Below are positions 1 through 9,761 of a DNA stretch of 64,000 nt, one piece after another. The notes beneath the pieces were generated by a model that was not told the DNA's origin, did no database searches, and saw only the letters and a list, made by a program, of their open reading frames with translations. The stretch's first letter is position 1. Each line of letters starts with the position of its first letter. The DNA is from HXMU1420-13 sp965228545 (GTDB lineage: Bacteria; Bacteroidota; Rhodothermia; Balneolales; Balneolaceae), in the NCBI GenBank assembly GCA_965228545.1, contig OZ245822.1, forward strand, positions 1,240,001 to 1,304,000, in the 5' to 3' direction. The position numbers were made by a program, and so were the translations under genes.

Positions 1-330
1 GTAAATCCTAGCAGTACTCGATTTAAATTACTAATTGATCCGGGTGAGGATGCCATCGACATTCCGCACGAGTTTACATTAAGCCAAAACTACCCCAACC
101 CATTCAATCCGGAAACGAAAATCGATTTTTCTCTGCCTATACAAGGCCCCGTTCAACTCATTGTATTCGATTTACTTGGAAGACCGATAGCTACCCTTGC
201 CAATGCTGAGTTTAATGCCGGTAAACATACTATACAATGGGATGCAAATAATGCAGCCACCGGCGTATATATTTATAGGTTAGTAACACAACAAGGCGTG
301 TTTACAAAAAAAATGACATTGATTAAATGA
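1..330 (+). CDS. T9SS sorting-domain protein, C-terminal end (partial)
   Basis: This is the last 109 residues of a protein that enters from the left edge; the frame is open from base 1 to the TGA at 328-330. It contains a complete type IX secretion C-terminal sorting domain: a QNYPNPFNPET segment, a middle FDLLGR strand pair, an AATGVYIYRL segment and a final KKMTLIK. Such domains direct export through the outer membrane and surface attachment or release. Nothing can be said about the function of the missing N-terminal part. The next gene carries the same type of domain, so both are probably cell-surface or secreted proteins. Confidence 0.85.
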   Translation, partial: VNPSSTRFKLLIDPGEDAIDIPHEFTLSQNYPNPFNPETKIDFSLPIQGPVQLIVFDLLGRPIATLANAEFNAGKHTIQWDANNAATGVYIYRLVTQQGVFTKKMTLIK

Positions 331-375
331 TGAAGTGTTTTTTGTGTAATTAGAATGCACTAATTCGCATTATTC

Positions 376-405
376 TATGCTTCAATTATCTATATTTGAA
401 GCATA
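376..405. repeat. 10-bp perfect inverted repeat upstream of the giant surface protein
   Basis: TATGCTTCAA (376-385) and TTGAAGCATA (396-405) are exact inverted repeats separated by 10 bases. No T-run follows on either strand, so it does not look like a standard terminator. It overlaps the candidate -7 element at 391-398 and lies just before the ATG at 415, which would suit an operator or a 5' UTR hairpin. Function is inferred only. Confidence 0.5.
391..398 (+). promoter_or_regulatory. Candidate Bacteroidota-type -7 promoter element
   Basis: TATATTTG matches the TANNTTTG -7 consensus of Bacteroidota housekeeping promoters and lies 16 bases before the ATG of the giant protein. I see no convincing TTTG -33 element at the usual distance, so this is a partial match. 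Confidence 0.35.
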
Positions 406-414
406 TAGATAACT

Positions 415-3400
415 ATGCGCGATCAAAATATAGGACATTGGATTAAGAGCGGTATCCTTCTCATTGTATTTTGGATATCATCATTTGCAGCACATGCACA
501 GCTATCGGGGTATACCCAACGTTTAAAAGGGCACATCAACGCCAGCGAAGTTTATGGCTCCTCTGATTTATCTAATTATCCAGCGCTATTAAGTTTTACT
601 GCTACTCAGTTCAGGCATACAACGAGCGGTGGTTTCGTTGAAAACATCAATGGATACGACATTGTTTTTACTGCTGCGGATGGCTCTACACTATTAAGTC
701 ATCAGATTGAAGAATACAATCCTACCACAGGAGAAATCACTTTTTGGGTGCGCTTCCCAACCGTATCGCCAACTTCCGACACCGAGTTTTACGTCTATTT
801 TGGTAACTCGTCGATATCTACCGATCCATCCAGTACCAATGTGTGGGATTCAAATTATAAAATGGTACTACATATGAACGAATCCGCTGCGGGACCCACT
901 ACCATTTTCGATGCCTCAGGCAATGGAACAGACGGTAGTGATAACGGAACGATTAGTGCAGCAGGCTTAGGTGGGAGCAATGCAAGAAATTTTAATAATA
1001 CCTCAGATAGAATTGTTATCGCAGACAATGGTGTCTCTCCACTCGATATTTCAGGAAGTATTACTATTTCCTTTGCATTATTTATTACAAACTTGAACAA
1101 CGGCCCGGATATTCTTACTAAAGGAGATTACTTAAATGGCTACTCTATATGGTCGCCTTCTAACGGGGCCATCCGATTTCAAATCAATAACGATGCTTTA
1201 GCAGCACCTACCGGCTCCATCACGAACTCTACCTTAGCATATTTAACCTTTACTCGAAATTCGAGTGGTGATCGAGTAATTTATGTAGATGGCGCCGAAG
1301 TTGCATCGGATAACTCCAACGAATCATTCAGTATAGATGATGAAGATTTATTCTTGTCTACCGCTTCTTTCTGGCCGATGACAGGAATCATGGATGAGGT
1401 TAGGATCTCAAATACTGCACGGGATTCGGCGTGGGTTGCCACTGAATATGCAAACATCAATAATCCTGGTCCCGGCGGATTCATTGATCAGGTGAATGCT
1501 GAGCCCATTATTGATGATATTGAAGGAAGCACCCTTGCATACGACTCCGGTGATCTACCTACAGCCATTTCGTCTACAATTACAACATATGATGGTGATG
1601 ACACTGATATTGAAAGCGCCACTATCCAGATAACGTCTAATTATGATCCTACCGAGGATGTGCTCGATTTTGTGGATCAGTTGGGCATAACCGGAAGCTG
1701 GAACGCTGTTACTGGAACATTAACCCTATCAGGTACTGCAACTGTAGCCGAATACCAAACCGCTTTACGAGCTGTAACCTACGAAAATACCGATCCTGCA
1801 CCCGTAGAAAATACAAGAACGGTAACTTTTATCATTAACGACGGTGATGATGACAGCAACACACAAAGCAGAAACATTTCGATTACCAAGGTTAACAACG
1901 CTCCCGTTTTAAGCGCTATTGAAACTTCCGATATCATTTATTTTGCGGGAAGCGGCCAAAAAACGATTACAAACTCTATCCTTCTGATGGATACCGACGA
2001 TGCCAATATCGACAGCGCATTCGTAGAAATTTCAAGTGGATATATTGCAGGCGAAGACACCCTTTACTTTATTGATCAAAATGGAATAACCGGTAGCTGG
2101 AATAATACAACCGGTAAACTCACACTCTCCGGTACTACCACCAAAGCAAATTATCAAACAGCACTCAGATCTGTCACCTACGAGAACTTAAGCGGTTCTC
2201 CAACCATGACTGACCGTACCATCGGTTATACAGCAAACGATGGCACCGAAGATGGCAATACTCTCACTCGCGATGTGGTCTATCCTACTACAATCACAGA
2301 ACTAGCCAGTTATAAAGCCACCGGCGTGTTTCATTATGATGCACAAGATGCAGATGGTGATGGCGATTCTGGAACCAATCAACCTGCAAATGGCGCCTTA
2401 TCACCTTGGGGAGATCGTTCGAACGACGTAGGAGCTAGTTCTGCAGATTTATCTGCATCAAATGGATCAGCGGGGAATCGCCCACTTTTAAATAGTTCTT
2501 ATTTTGGAAATCGATCTGGCCTATTATTTGACGGGACAGACGATAATTTATCTCCACCTAATAATGCCATTCTAAACACATCAAGTTATACCGAAAAATC
2601 ATTTGCTATCGTATTTAGAACCGGTACTACTACCTCTGGATTACAGGTTATGTACGAGCAAGGCGGTGGAACCCGAGGATATCAATTAAGTATTAAAAAC
2701 GGCGATTTGTATGCGTTTACCTGGAATAATGCAGAATGGAGTGGAGGAAATCATTATAAATCCATCAACTTAGGCAGTGTTGCACCTAATACCACGTACA
2801 TTTTAATAGCAAGCCACGACGCTACCGACCCTTCGCTGGTAAATAAGGTTTGGGAAGCCAATGTAAATGGTGGTGCAATAACAACGCAAACAAGTGTAGA
2901 CTTCCAGCGGGCGCACAGTGGGGGTGCCGAAATTGGCGAAGAAGACGGCACCAGAGATCCCGAAACTACAGCTAATAACCCATCAAGCACAAATAACTTC
3001 AATGGGTTTATAGGAGAATTCGTGTCGTGGAATAATGCCTTATCCCCAAACGATTTTTCTAATATCTACGCTTTTTTAAGCGAGAAATGGTTGAACACGC
3101 CATCAGTAATCTCAAATGTTGAAAGCACAGCTCTGGCCTATACCGAAGGCGATGCTGCAACTACTATAACAACTGCACTTACTGTTTCCGATGCTGATGA
3201 TACTACCCTAGACAGCGCAAAAGTTAGCATTACAACGGGTTTCGATAATACCGAAGATCTGCTTTCCTTACCCTCACCTGTTGGGGGCATCACGGGCACT
3301 TATAATTCAAGTACCGGTATTCTAACACTTTCAGGAACAGAGTCGATTGCAAACTATCAATTGGCACTCCGATCTATTACTTACGAAAATTCTGATGGAA

Positions 3401-6400
3401 CAAGCCCATCTACAGCAACTCGAACCGTAGAGTTTACTGTATACGACTGGGACGATGTGAGCAATATTGGTACACGTAACATAGATATAACATCGCTCAA
3501 TGCCTTGCCTGCACTTGCAGCAATTGAAGGAACAACCTTAGCCTTTACCGAAGGCGACGGGCCAATGGCAATTACATCATCATTAACAGTTTCCGATTCA
3601 GATGATTCGAACTTACTGGGTGCTACTGTCGCTTTCACTAACAATTATTTTCTTGGCGAAGATGAACTCAGCTTTAATACTCAAAATGGAATCATTGGGA
3701 ATTTTAATAGCTCAACAGGCATTTTAACGCTGAGTGGGTTTTCTTCGGTAGCTAATTATCAAACCGCTTTGCGTTCCGTTGCATTTGAAAATGTTAGCAC
3801 CGACCCGGTTACCGGTCTTGATCGTGAAATTTCTTTCCGTGTATTTGATGGAACCGATAGTAGCAATGTTCAAACTCGAGATATTTCGGTAGCAAGTATA
3901 AATACAGCACCGGCTTTATCTGAGATTGAATCTTCCAGTTTATTTTACTCAGCCGGTGATACTACCATCGTTTCAAGTACCATCGAGTTATCCGACCCAG
4001 ATGACACAAATATCGAAACCGCTACTATTCAAATTACAACCGGCTATTACAGCGCCGAAGATTCTTTAACTTTTGATGACATTTACGGGATCACAGATTC
4101 CTGGAACGACGGCTCCGGCACCCTAACCTTAACCGGACCTGCCAGCAAAACCGATTTTGAAACCGCGCTGCGTCTTGTCACCTATTTAAATACTGCATCC
4201 ACCCCAACCGATGCCATTCGAACAGTAACATTTACTGCAAATGATGGCGATGATAACAGCAATACGCAGGCTAGAAATATCTCATTCAGCATTCCAAAAT
4301 CGGTAGATGGTTTGCTGCTTTGGTTAAAAGGAGATGCGGGAACATACACCAATACAGGATGCTCTACCATTGCCAATTCCACCTCCGATCCTGTAAACTG
4401 TTGGGAAGACCAAAGTGGCAACGGCAATGATTTTATTTCAACCGGAGCTTCTGCCCCTACCCTTCAAACAAGTGTTGGTACGATAAATTCTCAGAATGGC
4501 ATCGAATTCCCGGGGGGCGGTTCTAATGTTCGCTTAGAAGATACCGATGCCGAAACTCAGTATCTGGATGGCTTAGCCGGGTTAACTATCTTTTTTGTGA
4601 TTGAGTCTGATGTTACTTCTACCGATCGTGGTTTTTGGACTACCACCATACCTAGTGGAACCACTACCGATCAGTTTTTCAGTATTCGCTACGATGCTGT
4701 TGGAGATAATGGTTCGGCTTCCAATGTAATTACCACCGGATTACGTGATCTTAATCCTGCTTTTACACTCGAAAGTTTCGAAGATGCACAAACAACCGAT
4801 GGCCAAATTGTAATGTTAAAATGGACCTCGGAAACAAACTATGAATTGTATGTTGATGGCGTTTTGAGTAATCCAACGTTTTCGCAAAATATTCCTTCCG
4901 GTGTGCTTGAAAATATCACTACGGCAATTATAGGCCAGGGTCCGGAAGATAATAATACAAGTTGGGATGGATTAATTGCCGAAGTAATTTTATACGACGA
5001 AGAGATCGGTTTATCAAACCAACAAGTAGTAGAGGATTATTTATCCAACAAGTACGATATCCCTATTCGATCACTTACCCCAGCTACCGGTGGCGAAGCC
5101 ATTTCTGCCGATGACGCAAATGTAACGTACACTACTTTGAGTGGCCCTAGGGTTCAAGAAAGTTTTACCGGAGAATTCTCTACCGGAACTTATGTATTTC
5201 AACTTCCGGCCGGCTTTGAATGGGATACCGGAGGTGGGGCGCCATCAGCAGCAGTAGCGCCGGCGTTCGGTGGTGCTACCGATTTGGCGATTTCGTTTAC
5301 AAGCAGAAATGCTACTCAAATCACCTTTACAGTTACTTCGGCATCCACAAGCAATCCTGCTGAGATAACTTTTTCTAATTTCAGAGTTCGGCCTACAACC
5401 GGCACTCTACCCAATTCGGGTAATATCACCAATGTAGGAACTACTGGCCTGGGTGGTTCAACCAATTATGGCGAACTCACAATGGTTGCGGGTACACAAA
5501 TTGCAATGAAGTATGCTCAACAACCGGGTACATCCAACGAAACAGAAGAAATCTCGCCCTCGCCACGCATTCAACTAATCGATCAATTTGGAAATTCGGT
5601 GGAAGAAAGTCGCGTAGATATCACCATGGCGTTAAATCAAATCAGTGGAACAGGTGTACTTGACGGCAGCTCCACCCTACTCGAAGAAACCAATTTATTT
5701 GGTATTGCAGAGTTCGATAATTTGATTGTAGATGATACCGGAACGTACACCTTAACGGCATCCAGCAGCGGATTAACCGACACCACTAGTATAGAATTTG
5801 ATGTAGTTGCCCCGGGTGAACTTACCGGATTTACCATAGAGCGTGTTCCTTCAGGCAATATTTCGAATAAGTTAGCGGGCCAAAATTTTAATATTACCAT
5901 TGTAGCAGTAGATGGTGCTCAGGACACTGTAACCTCTTTTACAGGAACTATTGTGTTAACAAGTAATTGCACCATTGGAACCGGATCAGGAACTTCAGCG
6001 AGTTTCACAAGTGGGGTTTTAGCTTCAAAAACAGTAAGTATTTCCAGCCTTGGCACATGCTCGCTTACTGCTACAAATTCAGCCGGTGCAGAATCAGGTA
6101 CAAGTAACACGTTTTCAGTAACTCCGGGTGCTGCTTCAGAAAGCACTACAATCATTTCTGCGAGTCCCACCGTTATTTTTAATGATGGATTCTCCACTTC
6201 AACCATCACCGTTCAAACCAAAGATTCGGAAGGTAATAACTTAACCGCCGGTGGCGAAACAGTAGCCCTTAGTGTTACTTCAGGTTCTTTAGGTTCGGTT
6301 ACTGATAATAACGACGGTACATACACTGCAACGCTTACCTCTTCGATAACAGTAGGAACGGCCATCATAACAGGAACTTTAAATGCTGCAGCCATCACGG

Positions 6401-8475
6401 ATGATGCGGAAGTAGAATACGCTAACTTTAATACCCAATGGCAATCGCAAGTGGGTTCTGTAGCTGATGCGCGCAATTGGGACGACCCAACCAACTGGAG
6501 CGCAGGTTCGGTGCCTCTTTCAACTGATATCGTGTTAATCCCTGCCACTCCTTCGGTTGGAAATGAACAACCGGTTGTAAACACTACCAATACTACCGTT
6601 GCACAAATTTCCATCGAAAATTCGGCAACGGTAACCATCTCTGGTGGTAAAAATTTTATTGTTACTGGCGATGCCTCCGGCGAAGGTGAGATTCTAGGCT
6701 CAAACACCGACTCACTTACAGTTGGTGGTAATTTGGATGTTGGGGATGCTTCACTCGGCTATATAATTTTGGATGGTTCATCCAAACAGGATGTTACCAA
6801 TCCAACCGATTTTACAAATTTGGAAATTGATAATAGTGCCGGTGTGGATTTCCCGGGAAATGTATCGGTTTCAGATTCACTAAAACTGGTAAATGGCACT
6901 ATGTTTTTACCAAGTGGATCTAATTTAATTGCTAACAATAAAGCCTATGGAACAGGCGATATCAGAATGCAGCGTCGGATCGGGGGCAGCATTGGGTGGA
7001 GATTAATTTCGTCTCCTTTTAATACCACGTATGGCGATTTATTAGACGGAACCCTAACGCAAGGTTACACAGGTGCATTTTATTCAACGGGATCAAACCC
7101 GGGTGATACCCTTCAACCTAATGTACTAACCTATATTGAGAGTGCTTCCGGTACCGACAATCAACGTTTTCGCGCCCCAGCAAGTGCAGCTACTTCGGTT
7201 AGCCAAGGACAAGGTATGTTTTTATTCGTTTTTGGTGACATCGCCGCCGATCCACTATATAATGATGCATTACCTGATACGCTCGACGCAAGTGGACAGG
7301 AATGGGACGGAGATGGCACCGAAGTTGATTTCGGAATTACCTACACTCCTGCCGCCGATTCGGGTTGGAATTTAGTAGGAAACCCATTTGCAGCCACTAT
7401 CGATTGGGATGACGCCTCTAATTGGACAAAAACGAACGTAGAATCTACCATATACATCTGGGATCCTGCGGCCAACGGTGGCGATGGTGAATATTTAACT
7501 TGGAATGGGGTTACAGGTACCTTGCCAAACTCAGGTTTGATTGCTCCTTTCCAAGGGTTTTGGGTTAAAGCCAATAACGCGGCTCCGGTACTGAAAGTAA
7601 CTAAAGATGCTAAAACCACGTTGGGCACATTCCTGAGAAAGCAGGCTAAAACCGACTCCACAAAATCAAAACAAAGCAATTCAAACGCATTTATTCCACA
7701 AATTCAGTTAGCAGTTACATCAGAACTTGGCCGAACCAAGCGAACGAATATAATTTTAACTGAAAATGCGCTAGCCGGTAAAGATGATCTCGACGGATTT
7801 CGATTATTACCTCTTTCTAGTTCGCATCTCGAATTTCACACATTATTAAACAACGGTACCGAACTTGCTATTAATAATTTACCGGTGAATTTTACATCAC
7901 GTTATTTTATACCGCTTCATTTTGATGCCTATGAAAATGGAATACCGGCAAATGGAATGTACACCATGGTTTGGGGTGATTTTAGAGGAATCCCGGAAGA
8001 TTGGATTATAACCCTTATAGATAATGAAACGGGAGAAGAAACCAATCTATTCGATAAATTAGAGTATGAGTTCAACCACTCAACTCGGGCAAAAATCCGA
8101 AGGAACCTTGACCCACTTTCCCCCCAGTCTAAACTTCGTGCGAAAGCGTATTCAATGTCTACCCGATTTACCTTAAAAATATCGACCGAGCAGATCGAGC
8201 GAGATGTACCAGAGCAAATTTTCCTGAATCAGAACTATCCGAATCCGTTTAATCCTTCCACAACCATCGAATATGGAGTAAATGAACCCGCTAATGTAAC
8301 CCTTGAAATCTTCGATATTCTTGGACGAAAGATTCAAACCCTAGTTAACGAAGCTCGAAATCCGGGAAGGTATCAAGTGCGGTTTAACGCCAACACCCTA
8401 GCTAGTGGGGTGTACTTCTACCGATTAAAGGCCAATAGCAACGTATTCATCAAAAAGATGACTTTTATAAAATAA
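415..8475 (+). CDS. Giant multidomain T9SS-exported surface protein (DUF2341, LamG, cadherin-like repeats)
   Basis: A 2686-residue predicted secreted protein. A signal peptide ends near residue 29 (AHAQ). By eye the order is: DUF2341-like domain (about 45-125); LamG-like lectin fold (about 140-345); cadherin-like repeats of about 130 residues starting near 363 and 497; a second LamG-like domain (about 626-890); repeats starting near 896, 1031 and 1165; a third LamG-like domain (about 1300-1550); Ig/invasin-like domains (about 1690-2010); an all-beta region with a GWRLISSPF segment (about 2185-2400); and a T9SS sorting domain at the end (QNYPNPFNPST, then GVYFYRL). Each repeat shows GxLTLSG followed by a YQTALRxVxYEN pattern. 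This suits a carbohydrate- or surface-binding adhesin, but no ligand can be named. It stands 272 bases before the motor/fimbria cluster and need not belong to it. Confidence 0.88.
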   Translation: MRDQNIGHWIKSGILLIVFWISSFAAHAQLSGYTQRLKGHINASEVYGSSDLSNYPALLSFTATQFRHTTSGGFVENINGYDIVFTAADGSTLLSHQIEEYNPTTGEITFWVRFPTVSPTSDTEFYVYFGNSSISTDPSSTNVWDSNYKMVLHMNESAAGPTTIFDASGNGTDGSDNGTISAAGLGGSNARNFNNTSDRIVIADNGVSPLDISGSITISFALFITNLNNGPDILTKGDYLNGYSIWSPSNGAIRFQINNDALAAPTGSITNSTLAYLTFTRNSSGDRVIYVDGAEVASDNSNESFSIDDEDLFLSTASFWPMTGIMDEVRISNTARDSAWVATEYANINNPGPGGFIDQVNAEPIIDDIEGSTLAYDSGDLPTAISSTITTYDGDDTDIESATIQITSNYDPTEDVLDFVDQLGITGSWNAVTGTLTLSGTATVAEYQTALRAVTYENTDPAPVENTRTVTFIINDGDDDSNTQSRNISITKVNNAPVLSAIETSDIIYFAGSGQKTITNSILLMDTDDANIDSAFVEISSGYIAGEDTLYFIDQNGITGSWNNTTGKLTLSGTTTKANYQTALRSVTYENLSGSPTMTDRTIGYTANDGTEDGNTLTRDVVYPTTITELASYKATGVFHYDAQDADGDGDSGTNQPANGALSPWGDRSNDVGASSADLSASNGSAGNRPLLNSSYFGNRSGLLFDGTDDNLSPPNNAILNTSSYTEKSFAIVFRTGTTTSGLQVMYEQGGGTRGYQLSIKNGDLYAFTWNNAEWSGGNHYKSINLGSVAPNTTYILIASHDATDPSLVNKVWEANVNGGAITTQTSVDFQRAHSGGAEIGEEDGTRDPETTANNPSSTNNFNGFIGEFVSWNNALSPNDFSNIYAFLSEKWLNTPSVISNVESTALAYTEGDAATTITTALTVSDADDTTLDSAKVSITTGFDNTEDLLSLPSPVGGITGTYNSSTGILTLSGTESIANYQLALRSITYENSDGTSPSTATRTVEFTVYDWDDVSNIGTRNIDITSLNALPALAAIEGTTLAFTEGDGPMAITSSLTVSDSDDSNLLGATVAFTNNYFLGEDELSFNTQNGIIGNFNSSTGILTLSGFSSVANYQTALRSVAFENVSTDPVTGLDREISFRVFDGTDSSNVQTRDISVASINTAPALSEIESSSLFYSAGDTTIVSSTIELSDPDDTNIETATIQITTGYYSAEDSLTFDDIYGITDSWNDGSGTLTLTGPASKTDFETALRLVTYLNTASTPTDAIRTVTFTANDGDDNSNTQARNISFSIPKSVDGLLLWLKGDAGTYTNTGCSTIANSTSDPVNCWEDQSGNGNDFISTGASAPTLQTSVGTINSQNGIEFPGGGSNVRLEDTDAETQYLDGLAGLTIFFVIESDVTSTDRGFWTTTIPSGTTTDQFFSIRYDAVGDNGSASNVITTGLRDLNPAFTLESFEDAQTTDGQIVMLKWTSETNYELYVDGVLSNPTFSQNIPSGVLENITTAIIGQGPEDNNTSWDGLIAEVILYDEEIGLSNQQVVEDYLSNKYDIPIRSLTPATGGEAISADDANVTYTTLSGPRVQESFTGEFSTGTYVFQLPAGFEWDTGGGAPSAAVAPAFGGATDLAISFTSRNATQITFTVTSASTSNPAEITFSNFRVRPTTGTLPNSGNITNVGTTGLGGSTNYGELTMVAGTQIAMKYAQQPGTSNETEEISPSPRIQLIDQFGNSVEESRVDITMALNQISGTGVLDGSSTLLEETNLFGIAEFDNLIVDDTGTYTLTASSSGLTDTTSIEFDVVAPGELTGFTIERVPSGNISNKLAGQNFNITIVAVDGAQDTVTSFTGTIVLTSNCTIGTGSGTSASFTSGVLASKTVSISSLGTCSLTATNSAGAESGTSNTFSVTPGAASESTTIISASPTVIFNDGFSTSTITVQTKDSEGNNLTAGGETVALSVTSGSLGSVTDNNDGTYTATLTSSITVGTAIITGTLNAAAITDDAEVEYANFNTQWQSQVGSVADARNWDDPTNWSAGSVPLSTDIVLIPATPSVGNEQPVVNTTNTTVAQISIENSATVTISGGKNFIVTGDASGEGEILGSNTDSLTVGGNLDVGDASLGYIILDGSSKQDVTNPTDFTNLEIDNSAGVDFPGNVSVSDSLKLVNGTMFLPSGSNLIANNKAYGTGDIRMQRRIGGSIGWRLISSPFNTTYGDLLDGTLTQGYTGAFYSTGSNPGDTLQPNVLTYIESASGTDNQRFRAPASAATSVSQGQGMFLFVFGDIAADPLYNDALPDTLDASGQEWDGDGTEVDFGITYTPAADSGWNLVGNPFAATIDWDDASNWTKTNVESTIYIWDPAANGGDGEYLTWNGVTGTLPNSGLIAPFQGFWVKANNAAPVLKVTKDAKTTLGTFLRKQAKTDSTKSKQSNSNAFIPQIQLAVTSELGRTKRTNIILTENALAGKDDLDGFRLLPLSSSHLEFHTLLNNGTELAINNLPVNFTSRYFIPLHFDAYENGIPANGMYTMVWGDFRGIPEDWIITLIDNETGEETNLFDKLEYEFNHSTRAKIRRNLDPLSPQSKLRAKAYSMSTRFTLKISTEQIERDVPEQIFLNQNYPNPFNPSTTIEYGVNEPANVTLEIFDILGRKIQTLVNEARNPGRYQVRFNANTLASGVYFYRLKANSNVFIKKMTFIK

Positions 8476-8747
8476 AAACCTGTAACGGTAAAGGTTTTGA
8501 GGCCTCATTAATAAAAAAGTTTATTATCAAGCAATCCGATTTGCCGATAATTACGTAACCATAGATAAGCAAGGTGTTCGGTCATTTTTTCTTGGAATCG
8601 AACCTTTATAAAAACTTCTAAATGGAAATGAGCTAAGAATTAAAAAAGGTTTATTCAAAAGACCAATTAATAGCATTCTGTTATGATAGATTAATTTTAT
8701 TTATTCAATTTTTTTTTCACTTTTATATATAACTATAACATAAAGCA

Positions 8748-9167
8748 ATGAGCAGTTACGCTGAGTTAACTTATTTGATTGGAGCGATGATTATTTTTGG
8801 ATTTCTGTCCTTAAATACCGCACGGAGTTTCAATTCAAATCGCCAAGCCATCTATCAGGCCGAGGCGGAGTACCGCGCCATAGCTGTTGCACAAGATGAA
8901 TTGGATAAAGTACAGTGGATTTACGAACCTGATGATTTAGACCCCACAAGTGGCAGCTATGTGTACGCAAGCTACCCGATTGAGGAAGTACATAGTTACG
9001 GATCCAGCGATCAATACAGTTCTACCTTTATAATTAATGGTACTTCAGAATTAATTGAAGATACGGGGTCGATGAAAAAATACCAGGTAACGGTGTCGGT
9101 GCTAAATCAAAATGTAACTCCAGAAGTATTCATTACACTGGAATATGTTAAATCCTATACATACTAA
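8748..9167 (+). CDS. Pilin-like membrane-anchored protein 1
   Basis: A 139-residue protein with one N-terminal hydrophobic helix (about residues 8-25) directly after a very short N-terminus, followed by a charged helical stretch and a small beta-rich C-terminal domain. This layout resembles minor pilins of the PilV type, but I see no G/E prepilin peptidase site, so cleavage is doubtful. It is the first gene of the 14-gene cluster and is followed after 3 bases by the next pilin-like gene, so they are surely co-transcribed. Likely location is the inner membrane with the C-terminal domain in the periplasm. The family assignment is inference from layout and context, not from a recognised signature. 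Confidence 0.55.
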   Translation: MSSYAELTYLIGAMIIFGFLSLNTARSFNSNRQAIYQAEAEYRAIAVAQDELDKVQWIYEPDDLDPTSGSYVYASYPIEEVHSYGSSDQYSSTFIINGTSELIEDTGSMKKYQVTVSVLNQNVTPEVFITLEYVKSYTY

Positions 9168-9170
9168 ATT

Positions 9171-9752
9171 ATGAATGCTGGATTAGCTATAACATTTGTG
9201 ATAGGCGGTTTATTCATGATTTCGATTTTGAATTTTAACGCTCAGGTTATAAATCAAACTCAGGAATTAACACTAAATACCATCAATCAATCTAATTTGG
9301 ATAACCTGGTAGATGTGCTTGCTAACGATTTTAATAAGATTGGGTTTAATTCGGGAACAGCTGTTCCATTTACTACAATAAGCGATCAGAACATTATTTT
9401 CCAAGCTGATGTGTATGACAACGATAGCTATGGATCAACAAACATTCGTTGGTATTTTGATACCAGTGATGCAGTGAACAGCACCAATCCCAACGACTAT
9501 TACTTGAAAAGAGTTGGCCCTATTGGAACCAACTCGTACGGAACCATTGAGTTCCCCGTAGTTTACTTTGACCTTAATTATTACACAGCAAATGGTACAC
9601 CAACAACAACGTTGGCCTCTGTTAAAAAAATTGAGGTAGAACTTATGATCGAAACGGTTGAACCATACACCGTTAACGGCGATAACAAACAATATCCTCG
9701 TTTGATCTGGAAACGTATTTTCGTACCGAACAATATTAACTTACCATATTAA
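9171..9752 (+). CDS. Pilin-like membrane-anchored protein 2
   Basis: A 193-residue protein with an N-terminal membrane helix (residues about 3-22) that runs into a long amphipathic helix (QxxNQTQE, then LDNLVDVLANDFNKIGF), followed by a beta-rich C-terminal domain. Such a shape is typical of PilW-type minor pilins, where a segment about 'one structure, n residues from the N-terminus' lies along a filament axis. No classical prepilin cleavage site is visible. It lies 3 bases after pilin-like gene 1 and 9 bases before gene 3, which has its own strong Shine-Dalgarno. The function is assigned by analogy only. Confidence 0.55.
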   Translation: MNAGLAITFVIGGLFMISILNFNAQVINQTQELTLNTINQSNLDNLVDVLANDFNKIGFNSGTAVPFTTISDQNIIFQADVYDNDSYGSTNIRWYFDTSDAVNSTNPNDYYLKRVGPIGTNSYGTIEFPVVYFDLNYYTANGTPTTTLASVKKIEVELMIETVEPYTVNGDNKQYPRLIWKRIFVPNNINLPY

Positions 9753-9761
9753 GGAGCAGTT

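Noticed and set aside
6213..6707. Opposite-strand open frame of 164 codons inside the giant protein
   Set aside because: Antisense shadow of a repetitive beta-rich coding region; no signal or domain, and low-complexity hydrophobic composition.
8511..8612. Open frame of about 30 codons in the gap before the cluster
   Set aside because: It has no ATG/GTG start with a ribosome site and no recognisable motif, and the gap is AT-rich non-coding sequence that more likely holds the cluster promoter.
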